From contig DCJC01000068.1 in NCBI GenBank assembly GCA_002317355.1, forward strand, positions 20,429 to 55,555: a DNA stretch of 35,127 nt, in the 5' to 3' direction. This stretch comes from Prevotellaceae bacterium UBA1710. Its GTDB lineage: Bacteria > Bacteroidota > Bacteroidia > Bacteroidales > Bacteroidaceae. This document shows positions 16,575 to 24,984 of this stretch, piece by piece (within the stretch, counting starts at the first letter, position 1; every line of letters begins with the position of its first letter). A program made the translations under genes and the position numbers. The notes under the pieces are model-generated. The model did not search any database. It had not been told where the DNA came from and was given only the letters and a program-made list of their open reading frames with translations.

Positions 16575-16606
16575 CAAAATTACAAATACTTTGTTAATAC
16601 ACCAAA
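16575..16606 (-). promoter_or_regulatory. Promoter of the putative toxin-antitoxin operon
   Basis: Minus strand TTTG (16603-16606), 20-base spacer, TAATTTTG (16575-16582). The leader to the first ATG at 16538 is ~30 nt. Confidence 0.75.
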
Positions 16607-16682
16607 TAAAATGCAAATAAAATCAACTTTTAGGTTCATTTTTTACCAAGAACTCTTACAATATCCGAAATACGCATCCAAC

Positions 16683-16714
16683 AAAAAACCACCACACCAT
16701 AATGGTGCAGTGGT
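16683..16714 (-). terminator. Terminator after the M16 peptidase gene
   Basis: ACCACCACACCAT / ATGGTGCAGTGGT inverted repeat (16688-16714, two mismatches). On the minus strand it is followed by TTTTTT (A run 16683-16688). It is 32 bp past the peptidase stop. Confidence 0.7.
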
Positions 16715-16745
16715 CTTTATATAATGTCAATTTTTATACGATGTC

Positions 16746-19562
16746 TTATTCAGCAGGACGCATAATAACCTCTGCATGGTTGCCGCTCTTGAGAATCACA
16801 TTCTTTATGTAAGAAGAAATATCCTCTGGAGTTACACTCTCAATAAGCTTCTTACGTTCAGTATAGTTATCCTTGCCGTATAACTTCCAGTCGATAATGG
16901 CATTCATCCAGAAACCATTGTTCTTGAGGTTAATCTCAGTTTGTTTAAGACCATTTTCCTTAATCTTTTTCACCTTGTCAGAATCCACTTTAACGGAAGC
17001 ATCTGTAACGATTTTCTTCATAAGTTCAGCAGCCATGTCAAGTTTGGAAGGATCTGAGATAGGAGCTTGTGACTGAAGCACAACATAAGGCTTAGGACCT
17101 GCCAAATCAATATTAGCATATGCACCACAACTATAGGCAGCAGAAGCATCCTCACGAACCTGTTTCAGCATCTCATTTGAAAGCACCTCACCTACATAGT
17201 TCATAAGAATATCATTCTTTAGAGAATTTTCCACAGGAGCATAGTAGAAGTTCACAAGCTGTGGCTTAGGACTCTCCATCTTACGGACGAAGTCACACTT
17301 CTTTTCGCCCTTGAAGTATGAACGTACATCCTTGATTTCCACGTTATCAGCCTTCTTGGCAGGAAGAGAGGCAATATACTGCTCTATGAGAGGGAGAAGT
17401 GTAGCCTCGTCATAGTTGCCTACGAATACGAAAGTATAGTTAGCTGCATTTGCGGTACGCTCCTTGATAATTTCAAGACAACGGTCGTATGAAAGCTGGT
17501 CAATATCATCCGTATTTATGATTCTATAGCGAGGATTGTTGCTATAGATAACATTATTTACAGAATCGCTAAATGTATATTCCGGCTGAAGCACATAGCC
17601 AGGAAGAGCAATCTTGAGTTGTGAGATGTAAGAGTCATAGCCCTTCACATCCTTACTCTTTGCCGTAAAATTGAGATAAACCAACTGCATGAAAGTCTCA
17701 ATATCCTTTGGAGTTGTGGTTCCGCTTACATTTGAACGTGTAACGCTCAAACTGAAGTTTACACCACATTGCTTTCCTGCAAGAGCCTTCTGCAACTCAT
17801 TATTGCTGAAGTTACCAAGACCGGAAACTCTGCCAATGCTACTGAGATGTCTCAGATTAGCATAGTCCTTTTCTCCATAGAGACATGTACCGCCCTTTGC
17901 AAATGCCGTCATCTGAATCTCGTCGGCCTTGAAGTCGGTCTTCTTCAGAATAACGGTTGCGCCATTGCTAAGAGAAAGCTCCTTATAGCCAAGAGCTGCG
18001 TTATCCGTAGTCTTCTTTATATTGCCCTTCTTGGGAAGCTCAGCAATCAGAGGCTCGTTCTTTGTATTGTCCACCCAAGGCTCAAGTTTCTCTGCACGAG
18101 CAGCCTCGTATGTCTTGCGAAGCTCATCCACGGTTGGAACATAGCGGCCTTCCTTATCCTGAGCATACTCATAGACAACAAGGTTTGTATCGCTCATGCT
18201 GATTATCTGCTTTGCATACTGGTTGATAGCCTCCAGTGGAATCATCTGAGATACCTGCTTCCAAATCTGGAACTCATCCTCAATGCTTGGAATTGGCAGA
18301 TGGTGGAAATAGCTATTGTAATATTCGCCACAGAACTGTGAATTCTTGCGCTTGTCACGGTTAGTGTATGCCTTTTCAATCTGAGATAGGAACTCCTCCT
18401 TGGCACGGATAAGCTCGGTAGCTGTATATCCATGTTGTCTGATACGCATCACCTCGCGTACAACCTCGCGCATTGCATCCATGTCCTTGTTCTCCTTTGG
18501 ATAGAGTGAGATGTTGAGGGCATCCTTTGTGTTGGCATATATAAAATTACCTACACCGAAACTTGCACTAATATAAGGGCATTCTGGCTTTTGAATGAGT
18601 TCTGAGAAACGTGATTTAGCCATACTTGATACCATACGTCTTGCATATTCGTCAATAAACCACATCATTGTGCCTCTGAGACTATCAGGCATGACATCTG
18701 TCTTCATGCTGATATTAATCTCGTTGGCAACCAGTTCCTTATCCTTATCCACAAGATATATTGGCTCGTAGTTGTCAGGCACAGGTACCTTCTCGACCTT
18801 TGGCGCATTAGGATCAAGAGGAATAGAGCTGAAGAGTTCCTTGATAACCTTCTCCGTATGGTCCACATCCACGTCACCAACTACTATGACAGCCTGATTG
18901 TCTGGACGATACCATTTCTTATAGTATTTGCGCAGGGCATCGTATTTGAAGTTATCTACCACGCTCATTAGTCCGATAGTTATACGATGTCCCCATTTTG
19001 AGTCAGAATAAAGCTTAGGTAAGTTTCTCTCAGCCAGACGCTGCGAAGCACTGTTTCTCATAGCCCACTCTCCATGAATCACACCACGCTCCTTGTCTAT
19101 CTCCTTGTCCTCAAGGTGAAGTCCGTTACTCCAGTCCTTGATGATATAAAGACAAGAATCAAGTGCTGACTGACGTGTAGTAGGCACGTTGTTCACGTTG
19201 TAAACGGTCTCCTTGATACTTGTGTAAGCGTTAAGATCGCGACCGAAAGCAACACCAAGTGAACGGCAGAACTCGATGATTCCATTCTCCTTGAAGTGTT
19301 CAGAACCATTGAATGCCATGTGCTCGAGGAAGTGAGCAAGACCACGCTGATCTTCTTCTTCCTGAATAGAACCTACACGCTGCGCAATATAGAAGTTTGC
19401 AACGTGCTCTGGCCACTCATTGTGACGGATGTAATAGGTAAGTCCGTTAGGAAGCTTACCGATACGAACTGCGGTGTCAACAGGCACAGGAGGCATCTGC
19501 TGAGCATTCGCAATAGCTGTCATCGCAAGGACGACAAGCAAGAATAGTTTTCTTAGTTTCAT
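16746..19562 (-). CDS. M16 family zinc peptidase (insulinase/pitrilysin-like)
   Basis: A 938-residue periplasmic protein with a signal peptide MKLRKLFLLVVLAMTAIANA. The inverted zinc motif HxxEH is present as HFLEH (residues 77-81, in GLAHFLEHMAFNGSEHF), with a downstream glutamate in the KERGVIHGEW region as the third ligand. The second half repeats the M16 fold without a zinc site (inactive half), as usual for two-domain M16 enzymes of Bacteroidetes. It degrades or processes peptides in the periplasm. It sits 31 bp after the TonB-dependent receptor gene, so the two are probably one transcript and may handle an imported peptide together (inference). Confidence 0.93.
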   Translation of the reverse strand: MKLRKLFLLVVLAMTAIANAQQMPPVPVDTAVRIGKLPNGLTYYIRHNEWPEHVANFYIAQRVGSIQEEEDQRGLAHFLEHMAFNGSEHFKENGIIEFCRSLGVAFGRDLNAYTSIKETVYNVNNVPTTRQSALDSCLYIIKDWSNGLHLEDKEIDKERGVIHGEWAMRNSASQRLAERNLPKLYSDSKWGHRITIGLMSVVDNFKYDALRKYYKKWYRPDNQAVIVVGDVDVDHTEKVIKELFSSIPLDPNAPKVEKVPVPDNYEPIYLVDKDKELVANEINISMKTDVMPDSLRGTMMWFIDEYARRMVSSMAKSRFSELIQKPECPYISASFGVGNFIYANTKDALNISLYPKENKDMDAMREVVREVMRIRQHGYTATELIRAKEEFLSQIEKAYTNRDKRKNSQFCGEYYNSYFHHLPIPSIEDEFQIWKQVSQMIPLEAINQYAKQIISMSDTNLVVYEYAQDKEGRYVPTVDELRKTYEAARAEKLEPWVDNTKNEPLIAELPKKGNIKKTTDNAALGYKELSLSNGATVILKKTDFKADEIQMTAFAKGGTCLYGEKDYANLRHLSSIGRVSGLGNFSNNELQKALAGKQCGVNFSLSVTRSNVSGTTTPKDIETFMQLVYLNFTAKSKDVKGYDSYISQLKIALPGYVLQPEYTFSDSVNNVIYSNNPRYRIINTDDIDQLSYDRCLEIIKERTANAANYTFVFVGNYDEATLLPLIEQYIASLPAKKADNVEIKDVRSYFKGEKKCDFVRKMESPKPQLVNFYYAPVENSLKNDILMNYVGEVLSNEMLKQVREDASAAYSCGAYANIDLAGPKPYVVLQSQAPISDPSKLDMAAELMKKIVTDASVKVDSDKVKKIKENGLKQTEINLKNNGFWMNAIIDWKLYGKDNYTERKKLIESVTPEDISSYIKNVILKSGNHAEVIMRPAE

Positions 19563-19593
19563 TTATTGTTTATTATTAAAAAAGATGTCGATA

Positions 19594-22158
19594 TTACATA
19601 TCGAAACCTCCACCACCTATACCAGGTGCAGAGTTGTCATCTTCATCGTCGCTTTCACGACCAGGTTTCTTCTTGTTGTTACCTCCATTACCGAAGTTCC
19701 ATGTGAGGTTGAAGTTAACCTTGCGTCCACCACGTCTGAAAAGCGAATACATCTCATAGCCATCACCTGATCTATGCATCTCGCCATAACGTGAATTGAG
19801 TACGTCGCGACAGTTGATTGACAGGGTGAGGAGTTTGTTGAAGAAGTTCTTCTTAACTCCGAAGTCCACCTGATAAGAGGCAGGACGATAGCCCTGAGTG
19901 ATTACCTGACGCGAACTATAGCGACCTGAAGTCTGAATCGATATGTCGTAAGGAAGACGAATAGAAGCTGTCATTCGTGCATTCCAAGTGAAGTTCTCAT
20001 TGGCAGCACCTGTCACTTTCTGTGGTGCCTGAGTACCTGTGCCACTTTGAACTGGCATTCCATCATCATCAATATCAATATAATGAGTAAAGGCGTCAAG
20101 CTTATAGTAGTAGGCATTCACATTGGTGTTGAGATCTACTATCTTGAAGAGCTTGTTCTTTGCAGTCAACTCAAGACCAGAAGACTGACTCTTTGCTACA
20201 TTCATTGATGTGGAATACATTATTCCCTTTAATTCATCACGATAGTTGATGAACTGGATTACGTCTGTTGTTGGACGATAATATGCACTCACGAGGAGTG
20301 AATGTTCGTTCCATGTCTTGAGGTAATTTACAGAGAATGAGCTTGAATACTCAGGAGTAAGCTCTGGATTACCGAATGACACCATTGACGCATTACTTGT
20401 GTTACGGAATGGGTTGAGCTGACCACCCCATGGACGACGCAGACGACGTGTGTAGTTCAGCTGGAACTGCTGCGTCTCTGTCATCTGATATGACATGAAG
20501 AGCGATGGGAAGAGTTGGAAGAAATCATTCTTGTAAGGTGTTACCTTAGCTCCTGAATGTTCTTGTTCCCAGTTGCGGCTCTCAAGATCTACTTTCCAAT
20601 ACTCACCACGAAGTCCAGCCATGATGCCGAGCTTACCAAGAGTGAAATTGGTTGTGAGATAACCAGAATGAATAGTGCTCTTATAGATAAACCTGTTATA
20701 GTATCCTCTATCCTCTATGGCATTGAGGCCAGACCAAGTGTTATCTTTATACAACTCGCTGGAACTGTTATCATCTGAAAAGTTACCATTATAACCCGTT
20801 TCGAGTTTAAACACATCAGAGATCTTATTCTCGTAATCGAGCTTTACCTCGTACCTGTGGTTCTTGGATTCACCTGGGCGAGACTCAAATGCGAAATTAG
20901 GCATAACGAGCATATCACCCATATAAGTCGTTGAATCCTGATTGAAGTTATCTCTTTCGTTCTGCCAGTTATTCACGCTCACCACAAAGTCAAGCATGTG
21001 TGTTGTAGAGAAGTTATGGCGATAGTTGAACGAGCCATTGAGCATCTGCATCGGACCAAAGCCTGTTGTCTTACGCAACATCATCCTTGATGGAGATTCC
21101 ACACCGTTTATAATGTTTCCATAATAATAAGGTGTATTGCTCCATGACTTGTTCTTTCCATGCATGAACATTCCAGTAAGGGCAATGTCATCTTTCTCTG
21201 TAATGTGGAATGTTATTCCGGCACGAGAAAAGATGTTATTTCTCAAATCATTAGAGCGACCTTTACTACGTTCATAGCCAGTAGGATTTCCAAATTCATC
21301 AAAGTATGTCTGCTCATTGGTTTGCTTGCCAGTATTCTCATTATGACGGAAACCAACATTGACATAGAAATCCACCAAGCGTGAGTTATAGTTGAAGCTG
21401 ACACCTGTTCGAGCGCCACTACGAGTATCGGCACCTACCATGACAGAGCCATAATAGCCTGCCTTACGGTCTTTCTTCAGCACAATATTTATGATACCAG
21501 CGCCACCTTCGGCAGAGAACTTAGAAGATGGATTATCCATAACCTCTACGCGCTCAATGCTCTCGGCAGGTATCTGCTGAAGTATCTGTCCCATATTGTC
21601 AGAGGTAAGTCCGGCACTACGACCATTAATCCAAACCTCTACGGATCCATTACCACGAAGTGAAACATTTCCGTCGTTATCAACCTCTACACTTGGGATG
21701 TTATCGAGCACCTCAGAGGCTGTCTCACCTGCATTTGCAAGATTGCTTGCCACATCGAATGTCTTACGGTCAACCTCCAGTTTCATTGCTGACTTCTGAC
21801 CAACAACCTTAACCTCAGAAAGCACATTAGCATCTTCTGACATATAAAGCGAAGAAAAGCTGACAGTCTTATTATTTTCAGAAATAGTGAACGCCTTTGT
21901 CACATTCTTATAGCCAACGAATGACAGAGTCATAGTGTACTCTCCATTCTTCAAGTTCTTGATAACGAAGTTACCCTCAATATCAGATGTAGCGCCTCCT
22001 GCGATATTCTTACTACCCTTAGGCGATACTGCAACACTTACAAATCCAAGAGCCTCATTACTGCTCTTATCCAATATCTTTCCCTTTACCATGCCTTGTG
22101 CCATTGCAGCAAGAACAGTAATCAATAGAAAAGATAGAGTCCATAATCTTTTAGTCAT
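19594..22158 (-). CDS. TonB-dependent receptor-like outer-membrane beta-barrel protein
   Basis: The best start is the ATG at 22158, where MTKRLWTLSFLLITVLAAMAQG forms a clean signal peptide. The frame runs 54 bp further upstream to 22212, but those residues precede the signal peptide. The 854-residue protein begins with a carboxypeptidase-regulatory-like domain (GKILDKSSNEALGFVSVAV...NGEYTMTLSFVGY). A plug region follows (VLDNIPSVEVDNDGNVSLRG, then VEVWINGRSAG), then a long barrel (OMP_b-brl_3 type), ending in an acidic, Gly-rich tail (RESDDEDDNSAPGIGGGG) instead of the usual aromatic last strand. No SusD partner is adjacent. It may import a peptide or other ligand, and the downstream M16 peptidase supports a peptide. 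Confidence 0.88.
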   Translation of the reverse strand: MTKRLWTLSFLLITVLAAMAQGMVKGKILDKSSNEALGFVSVAVSPKGSKNIAGGATSDIEGNFVIKNLKNGEYTMTLSFVGYKNVTKAFTISENNKTVSFSSLYMSEDANVLSEVKVVGQKSAMKLEVDRKTFDVASNLANAGETASEVLDNIPSVEVDNDGNVSLRGNGSVEVWINGRSAGLTSDNMGQILQQIPAESIERVEVMDNPSSKFSAEGGAGIINIVLKKDRKAGYYGSVMVGADTRSGARTGVSFNYNSRLVDFYVNVGFRHNENTGKQTNEQTYFDEFGNPTGYERSKGRSNDLRNNIFSRAGITFHITEKDDIALTGMFMHGKNKSWSNTPYYYGNIINGVESPSRMMLRKTTGFGPMQMLNGSFNYRHNFSTTHMLDFVVSVNNWQNERDNFNQDSTTYMGDMLVMPNFAFESRPGESKNHRYEVKLDYENKISDVFKLETGYNGNFSDDNSSSELYKDNTWSGLNAIEDRGYYNRFIYKSTIHSGYLTTNFTLGKLGIMAGLRGEYWKVDLESRNWEQEHSGAKVTPYKNDFFQLFPSLFMSYQMTETQQFQLNYTRRLRRPWGGQLNPFRNTSNASMVSFGNPELTPEYSSSFSVNYLKTWNEHSLLVSAYYRPTTDVIQFINYRDELKGIMYSTSMNVAKSQSSGLELTAKNKLFKIVDLNTNVNAYYYKLDAFTHYIDIDDDGMPVQSGTGTQAPQKVTGAANENFTWNARMTASIRLPYDISIQTSGRYSSRQVITQGYRPASYQVDFGVKKNFFNKLLTLSINCRDVLNSRYGEMHRSGDGYEMYSLFRRGGRKVNFNLTWNFGNGGNNKKKPGRESDDEDDNSAPGIGGGGFDM

Positions 22159-22227
22159 TACCTGAAATCTTTTAAGTCCCCCACCACTGAAGGGGATGAT
22201 AGTTTTGTACATTTAAACGATAGGAAA

Positions 22228-22375
22228 ACCCCTCCCCAGCCCTCCCGAGGGAAGTCGGATATTGATAATATCCGAGTATGTGTCAGGGAGAAAAAAGTCA
22301 GCAAGATATACGCGAAAGATATCCACGAGAAAAGGTGACTTTCATCTCCTCCCCTCGGGGAGGCTGGGAGGGGGT
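22228..22375. repeat. C-rich repeat in two inverted copies with internal hairpin
   Basis: Copy A, 22228-22253 (ACCCCTCCCCAGCCCTCCCG then AGGGAAG). Copy B, 22346-22375, is its inverse with a few changes and contains the near-perfect palindrome CCTCCCCTCGGGGAGG (22349-22364). Between them is a separate perfect hairpin TCGGATATT/AATATCCGA (22255-22263, 22267-22275). Copy B abuts the HIT gene stop. The block fills the 216-bp HIT-receptor gap. Confidence 0.75.
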
Positions 22376-22770
22376 CACTTTTTGAATGCCTTATAAATCT
22401 TATCTGCGGCAGCCTTAAACTCATCCTCTGAGAGCTTAAGTTTTTCATTTGCAAAGTTTGCATCCTTCTCACTCTGCATTGGAATGAGGTGGATGTGAGC
22501 ATGAGGTACTTCAAGACCAAGAACGATCTGAGCAACCTTTACACAAGGGAATGCCTCCTTAACAGCCTTGGCAACCTTCTTTGTGAATACCTGATAGCGA
22601 GCAATTTCATCATCTTCCATGTCGTAGATGTAGTCAACCTCACGACGAGGGATGACCAATGTATGACCTACAACAAGAGGATTGATATCAAGGAATGCAT
22701 AGAACTCATCGTTCTCAGCACACTTGTAGCTTGGTATCTCACCAGCTGCAATCATTGAAAATATATCCAT
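22375..22770 (-). CDS. HIT family hydrolase
   Basis: A 131-residue histidine-triad protein, start ATG at 22770 (the frame continues to 22848 but earlier residues are not family-like). MDIFSMIAAGEIPSYKCAEND is the classic HIT N-terminus. FLDINPLVVGHTLVIPRREV follows, and the catalytic triad HAHIHL is at residues 90-95. HIT proteins hydrolyse nucleotide-linked substrates such as adenosine phosphoramidates and dinucleoside polyphosphates. It lies 7 bp after greA on the same strand, so both are probably made from one mRNA. The greA-HIT link is an observation here, and I claim no functional coupling. Confidence 0.93.
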   Translation of the reverse strand: MDIFSMIAAGEIPSYKCAENDEFYAFLDINPLVVGHTLVIPRREVDYIYDMEDDEIARYQVFTKKVAKAVKEAFPCVKVAQIVLGLEVPHAHIHLIPMQSEKDANFANEKLKLSEDEFKAAADKIYKAFKK

Positions 22771-22777
22771 ATCTATA

Positions 22778-23245
22778 TTACTCAATTGTGATACTATCGA
22801 TACGGAGCTTGATCTTACCACGAGGAATAGTAATCTCAACCTCATCACCTACCTTATGATTAAGCAAACCCTGAGCGATAGGTGTCTTTACAGAAATCTT
22901 ACCAGCACGAAGATCTGCCTCATTCTCAGCAACAATAGTATAAGTCATCTTAGACTTTGTTGTGAGGTTGGTCATCTCAACCTTTGAGAGCAACTGAACT
23001 GCATCTGTTGAGAGACGACTCTTATCTATGATCTTTGCATCAGCAAGAGTGAGCTTCATCTGATTGATCTTCTCCATGAGCTTAGCCTGTGCTTCCTTAG
23101 CAGCATCATACTCAGCATTCTCCGAGAGATCGCCCTTATCACGAGCCTCAGCGATAGCAGCCGAAGCCTTAGGACTCTCCACAGCCTCCAGGCGGTGAAG
23201 TTCTGCTACGAGAGCCTCGTAGCCTTCTTTTGACATGTATGCCAT
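22778..23245 (-). CDS. greA: Transcription elongation factor GreA
   Basis: A 155-residue GreA. The N-terminal coiled-coil finger carries IAEARDKGDLSENAEYDAAKEAQ with the conserved acidic tip (DLSENAEY, near residues 38-46). The C-terminal FKBP-like domain includes TYTIVAENEADLRAGKISVKTP, IAQGLLNHKVGDEVEI and ends KLRIDSI. GreA stimulates RNA polymerase to cleave the backtracked transcript end. Normal length (155-160). It is followed 7 bp later by the HIT gene. A candidate promoter lies at 23415-23446, and a terminator-like hairpin (23342-23385) lies between that promoter and the ATG (see findings). Confidence 0.97.
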   Translation of the reverse strand: MAYMSKEGYEALVAELHRLEAVESPKASAAIAEARDKGDLSENAEYDAAKEAQAKLMEKINQMKLTLADAKIIDKSRLSTDAVQLLSKVEMTNLTTKSKMTYTIVAENEADLRAGKISVKTPIAQGLLNHKVGDEVEITIPRGKIKLRIDSITIE

Positions 23246-23341
23246 ATTATTTAAATTTTTATGATATTACTTATTTTATCTTTACCTATTTTCAAATAGG
23301 CATTCCTTAGATTACCATGTTTAGGCGGCAGATAGCAGACT

Positions 23342-23385
23342 AAAAAAAGGAACCCCGACATCACTTGTCTGCGATGTCGGAATCC
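23342..23385 (-). terminator. Terminator-like hairpin in the greA leader
   Basis: On the minus strand a ~13-bp stem (CCGACATC/GATGTCGG core, 23355-23362 with 23373-23380, extended by wobble pairs) is followed by TTTTTTT (A7, 23342-23348). It is ~100 bp past the Rpn gene stop and ~97 bp before the greA ATG, so it is either the Rpn terminator or a greA attenuator. Confidence 0.8.
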
Positions 23386-23414
23386 TGTACTTTGGTATTT
23401 TTATTCTTCGCTTG

Positions 23415-23446
23415 CAAAATTACATACATTTTTTGACATTACCAAA
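23415..23446 (-). promoter_or_regulatory. Promoter upstream of greA
   Basis: Minus strand TTTG (23443-23446), 20 bases, TAATTTTG (23415-23422). The -33 context AATTTGGTAATGTC is identical to that of the tRNA-Gln promoter. Confidence 0.75.
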
Positions 23447-23486
23447 TTTTTTCCCAAAAATTCAGCAATTAACGAAGGTGAAAGGA

Positions 23487-24392
23487 CTATAGCTTACTGA
23501 TTTCATCCTCTGTGAGTCCTGTAGCCTCTGCAATCTGGCTAACAGACAGAACACCCATTTGCTTCAAAGACATGGCTGTGGATATTTGACGTGCTCTGTC
23601 GCCTTCTACAAATCCTTCTGCACGACCTTCTGCACGACCTTCTGCACGTCCTTCTGCACGTCCTTCTGCATGCCCCTGACGGAAATATCCCTTCATGAGA
23701 GTCCTTTCACTAACAATCTCATCCCAGAACTTATCGTATGCCATACGCTGGGCATCCGTGTATGCTGATTGCTCTACGATCCCCACAGCCTTGCAGAGAA
23801 ACTCATTCTCCATCATCTCCGCAGGAATCTCCTTTGTCTGCTCGTTGATCTCGGTAAGAAAACGAAGCCAGAGCACCATCATCTTCTTGTCGCTTACGCT
23901 CGATGGACGGAACTTAGGCAATTCAAGGAAAATAGTCTCAAAACCTTTTATCGTGTTCTCGGGATGATCAATGTTTGCAGGAATATAACGATGATAGAAC
24001 TCATCCTTCAGATTAGGGAAGGCAATATCATTAATGATGCTGACACAATATACTTGACGCAACTCGTCATATCCATCCCCTTTTTCAAGTGGACGGACAT
24101 ACGCTTTTGATGTATTGAAGAGTGCACGCTGAAGGAAATCCTCAGTCCAGTACATCTGCATCTCAACAATAAACTGGCGGTTGTGATTGTCCGTGCAACG
24201 AACATCCACAATAGAGTACTTCTTTGCAGGATTCTCAGGCACCATTTCAGGGGAGAGATATTCCAGAGACTCTATCTCTGTGCCTTCCTTCAATGGAAGT
24301 ACGGCGTTGAGAAAACTCTGGAGCAAGTCTTTCTGCTCACCAAACACCTTTTTGAAGGTCAGGTCTGCCTTTGGGTCAAGATACTTTGCCAT
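23487..24392 (-). CDS. Rpn-type PD-(D/E)XK nuclease/putative transposase
   Basis: A 301-residue protein of the Rpn/PDDEXK_2 group. The N-terminus MAKYLDPKADLTFKKVFGEQKDLLQSFLNAVLP (cited in parts) is typical. The nuclease core is IVDVRCTDN...RQFIVEMQM, with D and ExQ as metal-binding residues. A Gln-Ala-Glu-rich linker of AEGR repeats (~240-260) precedes a short C-terminal helical segment (VSQIAEATGLTEDEISKL, HTH-like). Rpn proteins are linked to recombination in E. coli. These genes occur in many Prevotella copies. The linker repeat is encoded by 12-bp tandem DNA repeats at 23614-23673. It has its own promoter at 24424-24455. Confidence 0.9.
   Translation of the reverse strand: MAKYLDPKADLTFKKVFGEQKDLLQSFLNAVLPLKEGTEIESLEYLSPEMVPENPAKKYSIVDVRCTDNHNRQFIVEMQMYWTEDFLQRALFNTSKAYVRPLEKGDGYDELRQVYCVSIINDIAFPNLKDEFYHRYIPANIDHPENTIKGFETIFLELPKFRPSSVSDKKMMVLWLRFLTEINEQTKEIPAEMMENEFLCKAVGIVEQSAYTDAQRMAYDKFWDEIVSERTLMKGYFRQGHAEGRAEGRAEGRAEGRAEGFVEGDRARQISTAMSLKQMGVLSVSQIAEATGLTEDEISKL
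23614..23673. repeat. 12-bp tandem repeat inside the Rpn gene
   Basis: Five units of CCTTCTGCACGA/T (last one CCTTCTGCATGC) encode four-residue AEGR-type units on the minus strand. The unit is a multiple of three, so copy-number change keeps the frame and alters only linker length. Confidence 0.85.
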
Positions 24393-24423
24393 AGTGTAGC
24401 CTTTCTTTTACTTTTATCGTTTG

Positions 24424-24455
24424 CAAAAGTACAAAGAATTATCCACACCTCCAAA
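24424..24455 (-). promoter_or_regulatory. Promoter of the Rpn gene
   Basis: Minus strand TTTG (24452-24455), 20-base spacer, TACTTTTG (24424-24431). The leader to ATG 24392 is ~28 nt. Confidence 0.75.
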
Positions 24456-24529
24456 TTTCTTTGCTGAATTTTCCATACACACCCCACGGCACTAATGCGT
24501 CTTCAAGGGAAATCCTTCGTTATGCTTAG

Positions 24530-24595
24530 GGGGTAAACTCAGTGAAGGTTCGCTTCCTGTTCGCTTATAGAACGGAGCTTCACTGAGTTTACCCC
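24530..24595. repeat. Perfect 18-bp inverted repeat with GTAAACTCAGTG arms (copy 2)
   Basis: GGGGTAAACTCAGTGAAG (24530-24547) and its exact complement (24578-24595). The interior holds two GTTCGCTT copies and a GTTC/GAAC pair. Shares arms with 11203-11263. The surrounding 24456-24654 has no gene. Confidence 0.85.
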
Positions 24596-24654
24596 GAGTT
24601 TTGTTAGGAGGCACAAGGGAGGAGCATAGGAGGAAGAACAGACCTAAAGGATAG

Positions 24655-24710
24655 AAAAATCCCCTTCTCTCAGCACTAAAGACAAAGCGTCTAAAAGTTG
24701 AGAGAAGGGG
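24655..24710 (-). terminator. Terminator of the IS-disrupted locus
   Basis: Perfect 12-bp stem CCCCTTCTCTCA (24661-24672) with 24699-24710. The loop contains a nested AGAC/GTCT pair. On the minus strand it is followed by ATTTTT. It lies 65 bp past the stop of the small membrane ORF. Confidence 0.75.
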
Positions 24711-24774
24711 AATTGAGAGGGATTAAAAACCCTCACCACCAAGAGAAAATCTTGATAGTATGTGAATAGGATGG

Positions 24775-24984
24775 TTATTGATGTATCTTGTGGCAAAACT
24801 CTCTGTCTAATGTCAAAGAGATGGAATAAACATCCTTACTGATATGCCAACAAAAATATCTGCCTTTTGCAAATACAAACAATATCCATATTCTCATTGT
24901 TAGTAAAACCCAAATTCCACACTCCAAGCTGAGTTGCGAGAATATTGCAGACAGAAAGAAGTGTGGAATATTAAAAATTATCAT
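24775..24984 (-). CDS. Possible small hydrophobic protein
   Basis: A 69-codon ORF whose ATG (24984-24982) overlaps the TGA of the preceding gene fragment as ATGA, a layout suggesting translational coupling before the insertion. Residues ~1-40 are strongly hydrophobic and aromatic (IFNIPHFFLSAIF, then IWVLLTMRIWILFVF), consistent with one or two membrane helices. The C-terminus is polar. No family is recognised. It is followed by a good terminator. The overlap and terminator support it, but the AT-rich composition could also produce such an ORF by chance. Confidence 0.35.
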   Translation of the reverse strand: MIIFNIPHFFLSAIFSQLSLECGIWVLLTMRIWILFVFAKGRYFCWHISKDVYSISLTLDREFCHKIHQ

